The notes: a model not told the origin generated them from the letters alone. 37,584 bases of DNA from Solirubrobacterales bacterium (GCA_027315115.1 DAHUYQ010000009.1:1-37584); one strand, 5' to 3'; positions 1-8,822 are shown, counted from the first letter of the stretch. Program-made: numbers and translations.

Positions 1-5
1 AGGGC

Positions 6-1145
6 TCACGACTTTATAATTGATGGCGTGATGGTGTAGTTCCAGTCGGGGTGAAAGTCGTGCCCTGTGATGTTGACGGCGGCGATCTGCTCGTTGGTGA
101 CTTTGAGTTTGGTGGGGTACTGGTTGTCGTCGAGTCGGGCGAAGACCTCCAGTCCGGTGCTGGTTTTGGTGGAGGAGATCAGTTCGATGACGACCTCGTA
201 GCTTTCGAGCGGGCGGCCGCGCCAGTTGATCGAGATGAAGCTGAACAGGCGGTGCTCGACCTTGTTCCACTTGCTGGTGCCGGGCGGGAAGTGGCAGACC
301 TGAAGCTCAAGCCCGGTCTCGTCAGCGAGCTTTTGAAGCTCGACCTTCCACAGCCGTGTACGGGGGTTGTTCGAGCCGCCGCAGTCAGCGGTGATCGTCA
401 GCGTCTTGGCGTCCGGGAAGCGCTCCTTGCCGAGGTGCTCCCACCAAGCCCGGATCGAGGCGACCGAGAACTGGGCGGTGTCGCCGCTGATGCCCACCGA
501 GACGAACCCCTCGTCGTGGACGAGGTCGTAGACACCATAGGGGACCGCCTTGGGGACCTCCGGGTCCGGGAAATCGTGCCCCTGCACCTGCACGGGCCGG
601 CCACTGGGCTCAAACTCGCGGCCCACAGCCTTGTAGTCGCCGATCAGCTCCTTCTTCTTGGTATCCACGCTGATCGCCGGCTGCCCCGCCCCGATCGCCT
701 GCGCGACGGTGTCGTTGATGTGCGCAAACTGAGCGTCGCGGTCGGGATGATCGGCGCCCTCCCGCGTCTTCTGATTGGCCTGCAGGCGATACCCAAGCCG
801 CTTCAGCAGCCGCAGCGTGGTGCGGTCCACAACTTCATGACCCATCTGCCCCAGCGCCGCTGCGAGCTTCGCGCCGCTCTTGGACGTCCAGCGCAACGGC
901 GACTCCGGATCGCCGCGCGTGACAGGGTCCACGAGCCGCTCCAGATCTTTGAGGATCTCCGGGTTGGTCTCTGTCACCGGCTTACGCCCAGCCCCCCGCC
1001 GCCGCACCCGCCCAGGCTCCAGCACCTCACCACTATCGAGCTCCACAAGACCCCGCCGCACCGTCGACTCCGAGATACCCGTCGCCCGCACCACCGCCGC
1101 GATACCGCCACGCCCCGCCGAGCGAGCCTCCGAAGCAGCCCACAA
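6..1145 (-). pseudogene. ISAzo13-family transposase, main (C-terminal) part, disrupted
   Basis: This is a DDE transposase that once moved the host element. It has an N-terminal helix-turn-helix (about residues 12-32), then the family motifs SVDTKKKE (Asp161), ITADCGGSN (Asp254) and WNKVEHRLFSF (Glu297), giving a complete catalytic triad. The apparent TTG start at 1145 is not the native start. Upstream the frame reads RRL immediately before WAASEA and is then broken by the IS66-type element at 1151. The missing 27 N-terminal codons are found at 2727-2807. Precise loss of the insert plus one 8-bp duplication would restore a frame of about 405 residues, so the break is recent. A short product could be made if a start arises in the IS66 end, but activity is unlikely. 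Confidence 0.85.
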
Positions 1146-1150
1146 ACGCC
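1143..1150. repeat. 8-bp target-site duplication (left copy)
   Basis: The octamer caaacgcc lies directly outside the left end of the IS66-type element and is repeated exactly at 2727-2734. Eight-base duplications are the rule for the IS66 family. Confidence 0.9.
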
Positions 1151-2726
1151 GTAGGCGTTCAGGGGGTCGCGCTCCGCTGAGTGGTGAATTGTGTGGTGCT
1201 CAGGGTGCGCGTGGCAGCAGCGATGGCGCGGCTTGGCCGTGGTGGGCGGCGGTCGCTGCGATGGTGAGGTAGTCGAGTACCGCGCGGCCTTGTAGGCGGC
1301 AGGTCTCGTTGACTGAGAGGATCCGCTCGATCCAGCGGTTGCCGTCCTCGGATTGAGTGCCGCCTTGGACGCGACGCATGATTACGGCGTGTCTGAGTGC
1401 TCTCTCGGCCGCGTTGTTGGTTGGGTCGATGCCCTGCACCTCGCAGAAGGTCCAGAGTGCCTCGTACTCTTCAAGCAGCCCTGAGCAGAAGTTCGCGGTC
1501 TTCTGATGGCGGCCGCGCTCGCCCTGCTCGAGCAGGCCTTGGATGTGCCCTCGCAGCGGCTCGAGCTTGCTTTTGAGCCAGTGAAGGGTGTGAGCGTCAG
1601 CGAGATACTCGGCGTGCAGCGCGATCACTCGGCGTGCGTCCTTCAGGAGCTTTTCACCGAGCTTGCCGGGAGCGCCGCTGCGTTCGGAGATCTCGATCAG
1701 CTGACGAATCGCATGCGCCCAGCAAAGCTGCTGTTGCAGGACATCAAGGAAGTGGTAGGCAGCGTAGCGGTCAGAGATGACGATCCCGGGAAAGTCGGCT
1801 CCCAGCAGCTCCTTTGCCGCGGCCTTCGAGCGATGCGGGTCGATGCGGTAACACGCCACCAGCGCGGCCGCTCCGAGCCACAGCCACTGCTGGGCGCCGC
1901 CCAGACGCCAGCTCGTCTCATCGGCATGCACGACGTCGGCATGGCGAACCGCCCGCGCCAGCGCGGCCCAGGGATCAGCGAGAACCCGGCTCATGCGCAT
2001 GATCGCCGCGTCCACCGCACCTGTTGAGATCGCGCAGCCGAGCATCTCCTGGATGACCTCGGCGACCTGCCGGCGCGAGAGACGGTAGACACCAGCGAGC
2101 GTGGCGATATGCGCTTCAAGGCGCGGCCCGAACGCCGAGCAGGACACCCCGGCCGGCAGACCAGCGAGCGTCTTCTTGCCGCAGCCTGGGCAGCGCAGAC
2201 GGTGCAGCCGGTACTCGAAGATCAGCGGGGAGATCGGCGGCAGCTCCCACTTCTGGTGAATCACCGGCTTGCCAGTCTGCTGCTCAGCCCCGGTGAAAGC
2301 GCGCCCGCAACCACAGCACTCGCCGGGCAGCTGGTCGAATCGCTCATCGACGCGCTCGGGCGGCGCCATCTGGCGATGCTTGCCCTCATGCCCCGGCTGC
2401 CCACCCGGCTTGCGCAACGACTTCTTCGCACGTTCCCGGGCCAGCGCACGACGCTGCTGACGAGTCATCGGCGGATCGGAAGACGGCGGCTTCGAAGAGT
2501 TACGCGAGCTCTGACCCAACCGCCGCTCCAACTCCTCGATCCGAGCATCCTGCGCGGCGATCCGCTCCCAGAGCAAAGCGTTCTCCGCCCTCAACTCAAC
2601 ATTCTCAGCCTCAAGCTCAGCGCGGCTGGGCCGCTCTGCAGGCTTGCCAGCACCCGCCATGCCCGCAAGATTCCTTGCAAATGCGCGAAATCCTGCTCAC
2701 CCACCAGCGACCCCCTGAACGGCTAC
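1151..2726 (-). mobile_element. Complete IS66-family element, single-gene type, 1576 bp
   Basis: Both ends start GTAGsCGTTCAGGGGGTCGC when read inward (1151-1170 and 2726-2707), and the element is bounded by identical 8-bp duplications. It carries only the large transposase gene; the small accessory genes tnpA and tnpB of classical IS66 are absent, as in the ISBst12-like subgroup. It is inserted into the transposase gene of an ISAzo13-type element in the same transcriptional direction. Intact ends, intact gene and unmutated duplications suggest a recent and possibly still mobile copy. Confidence 0.9.
1200..2660 (-). CDS. tnpC: IS66-family transposase (TnpC type)
   Basis: DDE transposase that mobilises the surrounding element. 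A leucine-zipper-like coiled coil spans about residues 13-50. It is followed by a Ser/Pro-rich linker (SSRNSSKPPSSDPP), a basic segment, and a zinc-binding region with paired cysteines (CCGCG near 115 and CPGCG near 157). The catalytic core shows HADETSW (Asp247), VISDRYAAY (Asp297) and TNNAAERALR (Glu419), the usual IS66 triad. At 486 residues it is within the normal family range. The ATG at 2660 has a GGA motif about ten bases upstream. No frameshift or stop is seen, so the protein should be functional. It is the only gene of the element. Confidence 0.95.
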   Translation of the reverse strand: MAGAGKPAERPSRAELEAENVELRAENALLWERIAAQDARIEELERRLGQSSRNSSKPPSSDPPMTRQQRRALARERAKKSLRKPGGQPGHEGKHRQMAPPERVDERFDQLPGECCGCGRAFTGAEQQTGKPVIHQKWELPPISPLIFEYRLHRLRCPGCGKKTLAGLPAGVSCSAFGPRLEAHIATLAGVYRLSRRQVAEVIQEMLGCAISTGAVDAAIMRMSRVLADPWAALARAVRHADVVHADETSWRLGGAQQWLWLGAAALVACYRIDPHRSKAAAKELLGADFPGIVISDRYAAYHFLDVLQQQLCWAHAIRQLIEISERSGAPGKLGEKLLKDARRVIALHAEYLADAHTLHWLKSKLEPLRGHIQGLLEQGERGRHQKTANFCSGLLEEYEALWTFCEVQGIDPTNNAAERALRHAVIMRRVQGGTQSEDGNRWIERILSVNETCRLQGRAVLDYLTIAATAAHHGQAAPSLLPRAP

Positions 2727-2807
2727 CAAACGCCGGCTGCGCTCATCCAACACCCGCTGGGTGCTCAACAACTCATAACGCTCAGCGATCGCCGCCTCAT
2801 CAACCAC
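2697..2807 (-). pseudogene. ISAzo13-family transposase, N-terminal fragment
   Basis: From the GTG at 2807 the frame encodes a stretch containing AIAERYELLSTQRVLDERS and then RRL, which is the typical N-terminus of ISAzo13 transposases. After 27 codons (2727) it runs into the IS66-type element and stops nine codons later at 2697. It joins in frame with the main part at 6-1142 once the insertion and one duplication copy are removed. Confidence 0.8.
2727..2734. repeat. 8-bp target-site duplication (right copy)
   Basis: Exact copy of caaacgcc found at 1143-1150, directly outside the right end of the IS66-type element. Confidence 0.9.
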
Positions 2808-2863
2808 ACCAACAGTTTCTACACCCCCACCCCAAACCCTTCAATAATTAGCTCGTGAGTCCT

Positions 2864-3728
2864 AAAGCTCTGGCGCGCAGCATTTCACGTGGAGACGATG
2901 AACGCCGCGATCCAGCGGTTCCGAGAGACGGAGCATCACGCGATCATCAGCGAGGATAATCCGGAGGCCCAGGAACGGACTTGGTTCGTTGAGATTGGGG
3001 CGCCGGCGCCGATAACATGGGCTCCCGTCATCGGCGACCTTCTGCACAACCTCCATTCGTCGCTCGACCACCTGGCCTGGCAGCTCGCGGTGCGCAGGAA
3101 CTACGGGTATGATCTGCCCGCCCACACGCGCGCGACCTTCCCGATCTTCAAGAACAGAGGTCGCTTCTGGAAACGCAACCGGGACCGGACGAGCTGGGCC
3201 GCCCAGAGCGGCGCGGCGGCGCTGCGTAGATTCGCTGGGGACAGCAGGCAACTTGTCCTTGATGTTCAGCCCTACAAGCAGGGGAACGGAGCGGAGAACC
3301 ACGGACTTTGGCTTCTTCATGTCCTCTCGAACGAGGACAAGCACAAGACCCTCCACGTAGTGCAGTCCGCGATGGTGGACTCGGACCTCGAAATCTCGGA
3401 CCTGTCGGATGTACGAATCGATCACTTCACGCCGGTCGCTGGCCCGATACGTCCTGGCGTGCGGACCGAAATAGGACGAGCCAAGGTCACGCAGATCGGA
3501 CCGAATCCCGTATGCGAGCTGAAGCCCAAGTTCGCCATTGGCGAGGCGTTCGCCGAGGGAACGCCCCTCGTGGCGAATCGCTACGTCGGTGAGGTGTTCG
3601 ATCGCATTCTGCGTGCGGTCAGAATCGAAGTCTTCGCCGAACGCTTCGGCCCATACTTCGGCATCGACGACTGGCTGCAAACGATGACCGACATCATGGG
3701 CGGCCACGCACTCGAATACCCCCTGTGA
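2864..3728 (+). pseudogene. Uncharacterised protein gene, 5' end removed by ISAzo13-type insertion
   Basis: The frame is open from the edge of the insertion sequence and reads KLWRAAFHVETMNAAIQRF before the first usable starts (GTG 2889, ATG 2898). That resembles the N-terminal helix of a widespread actinobacterial family of unknown function whose hallmark is a segment like HNLHSSLDHLAWQLA, present here. A second conserved patch is HVLSNEDKHKTLHVV. If translation starts at 2889 the product has 279 residues and lacks only the first residues of the native protein. No ribosome-binding site precedes 2889, and the native promoter is probably gone. I call it truncated rather than intact. There is no catalytic motif I can name; the histidines and aspartates in the two patches are the only candidates for an active site. 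Confidence 0.65.
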
Positions 3729-4233
3729 CGGGAACCGGAAATGATATGCCTCTACGGGCCGAGGCTCGATGACGGCGGCGTTCATGAGGCACCAGGCTGA
3801 GACCCGACGCACAGCCGGGCCTCAGCCGTCCGAGTCCTACTCGCTGAGCGCGGCCGCTTCGAGAACGGACCGAGAAGCCCAAACGAAACCATCGTGCCGG
3901 TGAACGAGACCGGCCCTGGCGTCATGGTATAAGTGTGACCGAGATCACACGGCGAGATGGATCATCGAGCAGCCGCCGTTCTTATAATGCCGCCTCCGGC
4001 ACCGTCCGCACGCAGTGGCCCCTGGGGCCATCGGCGGCTACCCCAACCTTGTGCCGCGGCGACTGCCGCCTGTCCTCATTTGATGCCGCGAGGGCCCACC
4101 TGCGGCAAGCCGGACGGCGCTGGCAATGGGACCGGACGTGGTGGAACGGGCTCCGGGCTGGGCAGCGTGGTGACAGTGATGACAACCAATTTTACTCGAT
4201 CAATGACTGCGGTCGGAAATTCGTCCCGCGGCA
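3729..4233. other. Convergent intergenic region without a convincing gene
   Basis: About 500 bases separate the truncated gene (plus) from bioA (minus). Short overlapping frames exist at 3935-4312 and 3957-4340, but their translations are low-complexity Arg/Pro/Ala and they run into bioA antisense, so I do not call them genes. The region is less GC-rich around 4180-4210. The one clear signal is a CRP-type palindrome at 3933-3950. Confidence 0.5.
3933..3950. promoter_or_regulatory. CRP/FNR-family type palindrome
   Basis: The site reads GTGTGA, six bases, TCACAC, an exact match to the CRP/GlxR core TGTGA-N6-TCACA with one extra paired base on each side. A TATAAG hexamer overlaps its left edge (3928-3933). 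If that is a -10 box, a bound regulator would sit on the start of transcription and repress. No coding sequence follows that I can support. Confidence 0.5.
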
Positions 4234-5463
4234 CTACCCCCCGCCGCAGACCCCCGCCGCCCCCACCACAGCCGCGCTCACCTGCGCAAGATCCTCGTCT
4301 GAGATCACGTAGGGCGGCATCGTGTAGATCAGGTCCCTGAACGGCCGCAGCCAGACGCCGCACCTCACCGCCATGGCGCTCGCCGCAGCCATGTCCACCG
4401 GCTCCCGCATCTGGATCACGCCGATCGCGCCGAGCACGCGCACGTCGGCCACGCCGGGGATCTCCCGCGCGGGCGCGAGGCCCTCGCGCAGCCCCGACTC
4501 GATCGCGGACACCTGCCCCGCCCAGGCGCCCTCGCCGAGCAGCTCCAGCGAGGCCAGGGCGACCGCGCAGGCGAGCGGGTTGGCCATGAACGTGGGGCCG
4601 TGCATCAGCGCGCCGCCCTCCCCGTTGGAGATCGCCTCGGCGACCGCGGGCGTGCAGAGCGTGGCCGCGAGCGTCATGTAGCCGCCGGTCAGGGCCTTGC
4701 CCACGCACATGATGTCCGGGCTCACGCCGGCGTGCTCGCAGGCGAACATCGCGCCGGTGCGACCGAAGCCGGTCGCGATCTCGTCGAGGATCAGCAGCAG
4801 GTCGTGCTCGTCGCAGAGCCTTCGCATCAGCGCCACGCAGGCGGGCGAGTGGAAGCGCATGCCGCCGGCGCCCTGCACGACCGGCTCGATGATCACGCCG
4901 GCCAGCTCGTGCGCGTGCGCGCGGATCAGCCCCTCGACCTGCGCCGCCCAGGCGCCGTCCAGCGGCGCTCCGAAGCCGTCGGGGGGGCGGTCGGCGAAGA
5001 CGTGCTCAGCCACCGTTCCGGCGAAGAGGCTGTGCATGCCCTCGACCGGGTCGCAGACGGCCATCGCCCCGAACGTGTCGCCGTGGTAGCCGCCGCGCAC
5101 GGTCAGCAGCCGCGTGGCCTCCGGCCCGCGCCGCGCGCGCTGTGCCTGCAGGCACATCTTGATCGCCACCTCGACCGACACCGAGCCGGAGTCGGCGAAG
5201 AAGACGTGCTCCAAGCCGCCCGGCGCGATCTCCAGCAGGCGCTGCGCCAGCCGCACGGCGCCCTCGTGCGTCAGCCCGCCGAACATCACGTGGGCCATCC
5301 GGCCAAGCTGGTCGGAGACGGCCGCGTCGAGCGCGGGGTGGCGGTAGCCGTGGATCGCGCACCACCACGAGGACATCCCGTCGATCAGCTCACGACCGTC
5401 GGCAAGCCGCAGCCGCACACCCTCCGCGCCCACCACCGGCAGCGCCGGGCTCGCGGCCGGCAT
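4234..5463 (-). CDS. bioA: Adenosylmethionine-8-amino-7-oxononanoate aminotransferase
   Basis: PLP enzyme of biotin synthesis that moves an amino group from S-adenosylmethionine to KAPA, giving DAPA. Visible motifs are [11 protein letters not shown] near residue 30, the class III aminotransferase signature [14 protein letters not shown] (Asp227) and the PLP lysine in CVGKALTGG (Lys256). The frame stays open upstream of the ATG at 5463 and encodes [12 protein letters not shown], the conserved BioA N-terminus, but no ATG, GTG or TTG occurs in that extension back to the stop near 5710. Either a rare start such as CTG (5526) is used or translation from 5463 loses conserved residues. It follows the rubredoxin gene directly and is probably co-transcribed with it. 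No other biotin genes are nearby. Confidence 0.93.
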   Translation of the reverse strand: MPAASPALPVVGAEGVRLRLADGRELIDGMSSWWCAIHGYRHPALDAAVSDQLGRMAHVMFGGLTHEGAVRLAQRLLEIAPGGLEHVFFADSGSVSVEVAIKMCLQAQRARRGPEATRLLTVRGGYHGDTFGAMAVCDPVEGMHSLFAGTVAEHVFADRPPDGFGAPLDGAWAAQVEGLIRAHAHELAGVIIEPVVQGAGGMRFHSPACVALMRRLCDEHDLLLILDEIATGFGRTGAMFACEHAGVSPDIMCVGKALTGGYMTLAATLCTPAVAEAISNGEGGALMHGPTFMANPLACAVALASLELLGEGAWAGQVSAIESGLREGLAPAREIPGVADVRVLGAIGVIQMREPVDMAAASAMAVRCGVWLRPFRDLIYTMPPYVISDEDLAQVSAAVVGAAGVCGGG

Positions 5464-5522
5464 CGGCGCGTAGGGATGCCAGACGCGCTCGCGATCCGCC
5501 GCGAGCAGCGCGTCCCAATCGC

Positions 5523-5708
5523 TCAGTCCTCGTATGGAACGAAGTCCCTCTTGCGGGCGCCGCAGACCGGGCAGAACCAGGTGTCGGGGATGTCCTCGAA
5601 GGCCGTGCCGGAGGGGATGCCGCCGTCGGGGTCGCCTTCGTCGGGATCGTAGATGTAGCCGCAGGATTCGCAGATCCAGCGCTGGAGGGTCTGAGTTTCG
5701 CTCATCAC
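5523..5708 (-). CDS. Rubredoxin
   Basis: Small cytoplasmic electron carrier with one Fe(Cys)4 centre. The two ligand pairs are [11 protein letters not shown] (CxxCG, about residues 13-16) and FCPVCGA (CxxCG, about 46-49), and the connecting segment contains the usual [10 protein letters not shown] turn. At 61 residues it has standard length. The start is GTG at 5708 followed at once by ATG at 5705; either could serve and no clear ribosome-binding site is visible. bioA follows directly on the same strand. In actinobacteria rubredoxins often serve alkane hydroxylases or P450-like oxygenases, but no such partner adjoins this copy. Confidence 0.95.
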   Translation of the reverse strand: MMSETQTLQRWICESCGYIYDPDEGDPDGGIPSGTAFEDIPDTWFCPVCGARKRDFVPYED

Positions 5709-5815
5709 GTGAAGCCTACATGCGTGCTCGCAGCGGTATGGTCATCACCGTGACCGGGGAGGATCGGCTGCCGCGCCCAGCGCCGGGGGAGCGCTTGAAC
5801 CTTGGAGAGGAGACC

Positions 5816-6385
5816 GTGCCTCGCCAGGCGGCGACGGTGATCCTGCTGCGCGGCGGCGCCGGCTCGCTGGAGGTGCTGCTCGTCCAGCGCAGCCCGCAGG
5901 CCCGCTTCATGGGCGGAGTGTGGGTGTTTCCCGGCGGCGCGGTGGAGCAGGCCGAGGCGGAGGCCGACGCTCCCCACGAGCTCGCAGCGCGCCGCGAGCT
6001 GCGCGAGGAGGCGACGATCGAGCTCTCGCCGCAGTCGGAGCTCGTGCTCTTCGCCCGCTGGATCACCCCGGCGATGATCGCGACCCGGTACGACACGTTC
6101 TTCTTCCTCGCGGAGCTGCCCGCCGGGCAGGAAGCGAGGGTCGACGGCGGCGAGTGCGTCGCGCACCGCTGGTATGAGCCCTCGACCGCGCTGGCCGCCT
6201 ACGCCTCCGGCGAGCTGCCGCTCGTGTTCCCGACGATCAAGCAGCTCGAGCGGCTCGCGCCGTTTCGCAGCGTCAGCGAGCTGCTCCAGAGCGCGCGTGG
6301 CCGCGAGGTCGGCCCCGTGCAGCCGAAGGTGATCGTGGACGGAGAGACGCCCCGGCTCGTGCTGCCTGGCGAGCCGGGCTACTGA
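5816..6385 (+). CDS. Nudix hydrolase
   Basis: Hydrolase of nucleoside diphosphate-X compounds, metal dependent and cytoplasmic. After an N-terminal strand AATVILLRGG comes WVFPGGAVE, then a Nudix box with an enlarged loop ending in RELREEATIEL, which supplies the metal-binding glutamates. I chose the GTG at 5816 because GGAGAGGAG lies just upstream and family members typically begin shortly before this strand. An in-frame ATG at 5720 would add 32 low-complexity residues and leave only 11 bp to the divergent rubredoxin gene. The product has about 189 residues. The substrate cannot be told from sequence; CoA pyrophosphohydrolase-like or ADP-sugar activity are both possible. The gene converges on 6401-7153. 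Confidence 0.85.
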   Translation: MPRQAATVILLRGGAGSLEVLLVQRSPQARFMGGVWVFPGGAVEQAEAEADAPHELAARRELREEATIELSPQSELVLFARWITPAMIATRYDTFFFLAELPAGQEARVDGGECVAHRWYEPSTALAAYASGELPLVFPTIKQLERLAPFRSVSELLQSARGREVGPVQPKVIVDGETPRLVLPGEPGY

Positions 6386-6400
6386 AGTCGGAGGGCGTTG

Positions 6401-7153
6401 CTATCGCCCACCCGCAGCACGCCTCTGCTCGGCCTCCTGCCGCGCGGCCCTGCGCACGTCGGCTCGCCTGGCGGGCTGCTCGAGCATCTCGCGCCAACCA
6501 CCCTCGTGCATGTAGCGCTCGAACGCCTTGGCGGCCTTCTCAAGTGCGACTGCCAGCTCCGCGGGAGCACATTTATCGCATAGCTGCTCGTTCCAGTGCT
6601 CGAGCAACTCCAGTTCGATCAGTTGAGGAGCGTTGTGCTCCTCAAAGGTGTCGAGTCGCACCACCGTGCGAGCCAATGTCCACACGAGCCGCTGCTGCAG
6701 CAGGAGAATCCCGCGTTTGGAGAGCGTTGCGACACGGCGAGCGTCCATGAGCTGGTCACGCGTGACGATGCCTATCTCGCGTACCAGCGCAGCCTTCGAT
6801 TTGCCGCCACCAAGGGCGGGAAGAGGGAGGCACTGCTTGTAGCCGGTCGGCCACGCCTCAGGCGGGACTCGCTGGTGTGGGCGAACCGCGACTGCCTGCA
6901 ACCTGCTCCTCAGGTCGGCGCCTTCGCGGAGCGAGCATGGATGGCCGACAAGCATGACGGCGTCGTGGTGGCTGCTTTCGTAGCCAGCCAGAGTGATGCC
7001 GGTGAAGACATCGCCTTGGAACACGGGCCTCAGAGGATCGTCCTCCTCCAGGCCGTAGGTTTCGTAGAGACTCTCGTCGCTGTCGGGGCGATCGAGATCC
7101 GTAGGATCGCGGTCTCCGCTCGCGTCTTCCTCCTTGCTCGTCGTGCCGGCCAT
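6401..7153 (-). CDS. Uncharacterised protein with HPC motif, third gene of a three-gene cassette
   Basis: No function recognised. The 250-residue product begins with a strongly acidic, probably disordered stretch (about residues 7-40) and continues with PVFQGDVFTGI and MLVGHPCSLREG (His-Pro-Cys near residue 71). It then has a mixed segment, and ends in a helical, Arg/Glu/Ala-rich tail (EQPARRADVRRAARQEAEQR). The HPC segment with its flanking QGD is the most conserved-looking part and may be a metal or thiol centre. It follows the HTH gene by 17 bp without a good ribosome-binding site, which suggests translational coupling. I believe similar proteins accompany TIGR04255 proteins elsewhere, but that is recollection and not demonstrated here. 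Confidence 0.7.
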   Translation of the reverse strand: MAGTTSKEEDASGDRDPTDLDRPDSDESLYETYGLEEDDPLRPVFQGDVFTGITLAGYESSHHDAVMLVGHPCSLREGADLRSRLQAVAVRPHQRVPPEAWPTGYKQCLPLPALGGGKSKAALVREIGIVTRDQLMDARRVATLSKRGILLLQQRLVWTLARTVVRLDTFEEHNAPQLIELELLEHWNEQLCDKCAPAELAVALEKAAKAFERYMHEGGWREMLEQPARRADVRRAARQEAEQRRAAGGR

Positions 7154-7170
7154 CGCAGATCAGGTACGCG

Positions 7171-7983
7171 TCATCTCGGCACGATCGCGCTTTCGCCGTC
7201 GGAGCCACGCACTACCCGGAAGTTGTGGTCGCGGGCGTAGGTCTTGCGCCAGCCCGCATCGAAACGATCGAGCATCGTCGTGGCATCGATGCGTCCCCGT
7301 GCCCACTCAAGCAGCAGCCACCGTCCGCTGGGCCCAGAGTGGTAGATCTCGGCGGGCGTGACGGTCGCGTCCTCGTGCACCCTCATCTCGATCCAGCTAC
7401 CGAGATCGTCAATGTTAAGCTCGTCCAGATGGTCGAAGAAGGCCGTCAGGGCAGCGACCTGCTCTCGGTTCTCGGCGGTGATGCTGCCGCCCCGTCGCCA
7501 CTTTCGTATCGCAGTGGGAGTCACGTCCAGCATCGTGGCGATCGTGTGCCATGAGAGCCCACGATCGACGGCCAGCTTCTGCAGACAAGCCCTGAAATCT
7601 CCTCGTTGGTAATGCGCCGCGGATTCCCGTAGCTGCTCGCTGCTCTGATCCCGGTCGATCTGATCGAACGCCCGGCTGAGAGCCGCTATGCCATCACGCA
7701 GAGCATGGATGGTGGCACTGCCGCACGCAGCCCTCAAATAGAGCATCTCCATGTCGTTGGGACCGTTGACGATCGCGTCGGCGAGCACCTGGGCGCAGGC
7801 CGTCCGGAGACTCACCTCGCCGCCCTCCTCTGCATGATTGACCACGAGGCTGTGATGCGGGGAACGTACCCGGGCAAGCGCGCTGGCCTGGGTTGACTCC
7901 AACCGGAGCCTGAGGGCGACGTCTTCGATCCAGTCAACGTCAGACACGTTGACATGCTTCTGCTCGACGTCAGTTATGGGCAT
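7171..7983 (-). CDS. Helix-turn-helix protein, middle gene of the three-gene cassette
   Basis: The 270-residue product contains a clear Xre-like helix-turn-helix, SWHTIATMLDVTPTAIRKW, at about residues 144-163. The N-terminal part is helical and includes TACAQVLADAIVNGPND. The C-terminal third ends in a region like IYHSGPSGRWLLLEWARG, a layout reminiscent of regulators that carry a sensor or antitoxin-like tail. I chose the ATG at 7983 because AGAGGTG sits at the right distance upstream; ATG 7989 would overlap that site. The gene overlaps the end of the TIGR04255-type gene by 14 bp, so the two are co-translated. It probably regulates the cassette itself. Confidence 0.75.
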   Translation of the reverse strand: MPITDVEQKHVNVSDVDWIEDVALRLRLESTQASALARVRSPHHSLVVNHAEEGGEVSLRTACAQVLADAIVNGPNDMEMLYLRAACGSATIHALRDGIAALSRAFDQIDRDQSSEQLRESAAHYQRGDFRACLQKLAVDRGLSWHTIATMLDVTPTAIRKWRRGGSITAENREQVAALTAFFDHLDELNIDDLGSWIEMRVHEDATVTPAEIYHSGPSGRWLLLEWARGRIDATTMLDRFDAGWRKTYARDHNFRVVRGSDGESAIVPR

Positions 7984-8794
7984 CGTCATCACCTCTGAAA
8001 TAAGCACGCAACTCTGGCTTGATGATGGCCTCGAAAGCGCTATGGATCGGCGCGTGAAGCTCCCTCGTCGTATCGAGGACCGCGTCGACGTCGAACGACG
8101 GCACGCCGTCTTCAGGCGCGCTCCATTCGCTCTCAAGGCTGAGACTGAAGAACGGGCCGCTGCCCGGCTGCTTCACGCGGAGCGGCCCGTTGGGGTCGAC
8201 GACGAAACCCTCCTTGGCGGCACCATATCCGAGCCGCAGTTGATGTCGATCGGAGAGCTTGTAGTGGGTGACCCCGGCTGTTTGCTGAACGTCTGCGTCA
8301 AGCAAGCTGGCCGGGCCGACAACCGAATCGGTGATGAAGCGCGTCCAGTGACTGGGCGCAAGCGCCTCTGGGTGGCGGATCTCGTCAACGTATTGCAGCG
8401 TGAGCGCGAGCAGACCAGCCGGCGCCCCCACTTCCACCACGGCCTCAAGGATCGCGCGAATCACGGACTCCAGGCCCTCAAAGGACTCATGATCGGTGCA
8501 CTCAAAGCGGGCCATCCTGGGACCAAGCGTGACGCTGCGAGTGCGCTCGCGGTTCGTCATCCGAAGCTGCTGTGGCATCGCCGTCGTGATCGAAGGCTGC
8601 AGCGGCGGCCCGCCAACCCCCACAGGCAACTCCAATTGAGCCCGTCGTATCTCCGCCAAAAGCGGAAACGACTCGCGCAGCCGCTCGTAGACAGCCTCCT
8701 TGCCCCCAGGCGCCTGGAGCGCGGGTGAGAGCGGGAAGCCCGCTACAAACGAGACGAACTGGACAGGAGCGCGAGCGTAGATCTCTTTCGGCAT
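7970..8794 (-). CDS. TIGR04255-type protein of unknown function
   Basis: A 274-residue protein that I assign to the TIGR04255 group from its plan. It starts with a short N-terminal strand (YARAPVQFVSFVAGFPLSP), then an alternating strand/helix domain with RMARFECTDHESFEGL and LTLQYVDEIR. The C-terminal half ends in LDTTRELHAPIHSAFEAII, typical of the group. Its biochemical role is not known. It is the first gene of a coupled trio; GAGAGGAC precedes the ATG at 8794. The end overlaps the HTH gene. Members of this group are, to my knowledge, scattered in accessory regions, which fits the nearby mobile elements. Confidence 0.7.
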   Translation of the reverse strand: MPKEIYARAPVQFVSFVAGFPLSPALQAPGGKEAVYERLRESFPLLAEIRRAQLELPVGVGGPPLQPSITTAMPQQLRMTNRERTRSVTLGPRMARFECTDHESFEGLESVIRAILEAVVEVGAPAGLLALTLQYVDEIRHPEALAPSHWTRFITDSVVGPASLLDADVQQTAGVTHYKLSDRHQLRLGYGAAKEGFVVDPNGPLRVKQPGSGPFFSLSLESEWSAPEDGVPSFDVDAVLDTTRELHAPIHSAFEAIIKPELRAYFRGDDDAHN

Positions 8795-8822
8795 CGTCCT
8801 CTCGTTCTATATCGGCCGCGTG

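Larger units (their letters stand above)
1..2863 (-). mobile_element. ISAzo13-type insertion sequence, interrupted by an IS66-type element
   Basis: Imperfect terminal inverted repeats are visible at 1-23 and 2841-2863; 18 of 23 positions match and both begin AGGRCTCACGA. The element carries one transposase gene on the minus strand, now split in two. Removing the inner element (1151-2726) and one 8-bp duplication leaves about 1.28 kb, a normal size for a single-gene IS. The left end coincides with the window edge, so its exact boundary and any target duplication cannot be checked. The right end lies inside the reading frame of the gene at 2864-3728. Confidence 0.8.

Noticed and set aside
3935..4340. 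Two overlapping small plus-strand frames
   Set aside because: Low-complexity Arg/Pro/Ala translations, no ribosome-binding site, and both run antisense into bioA.
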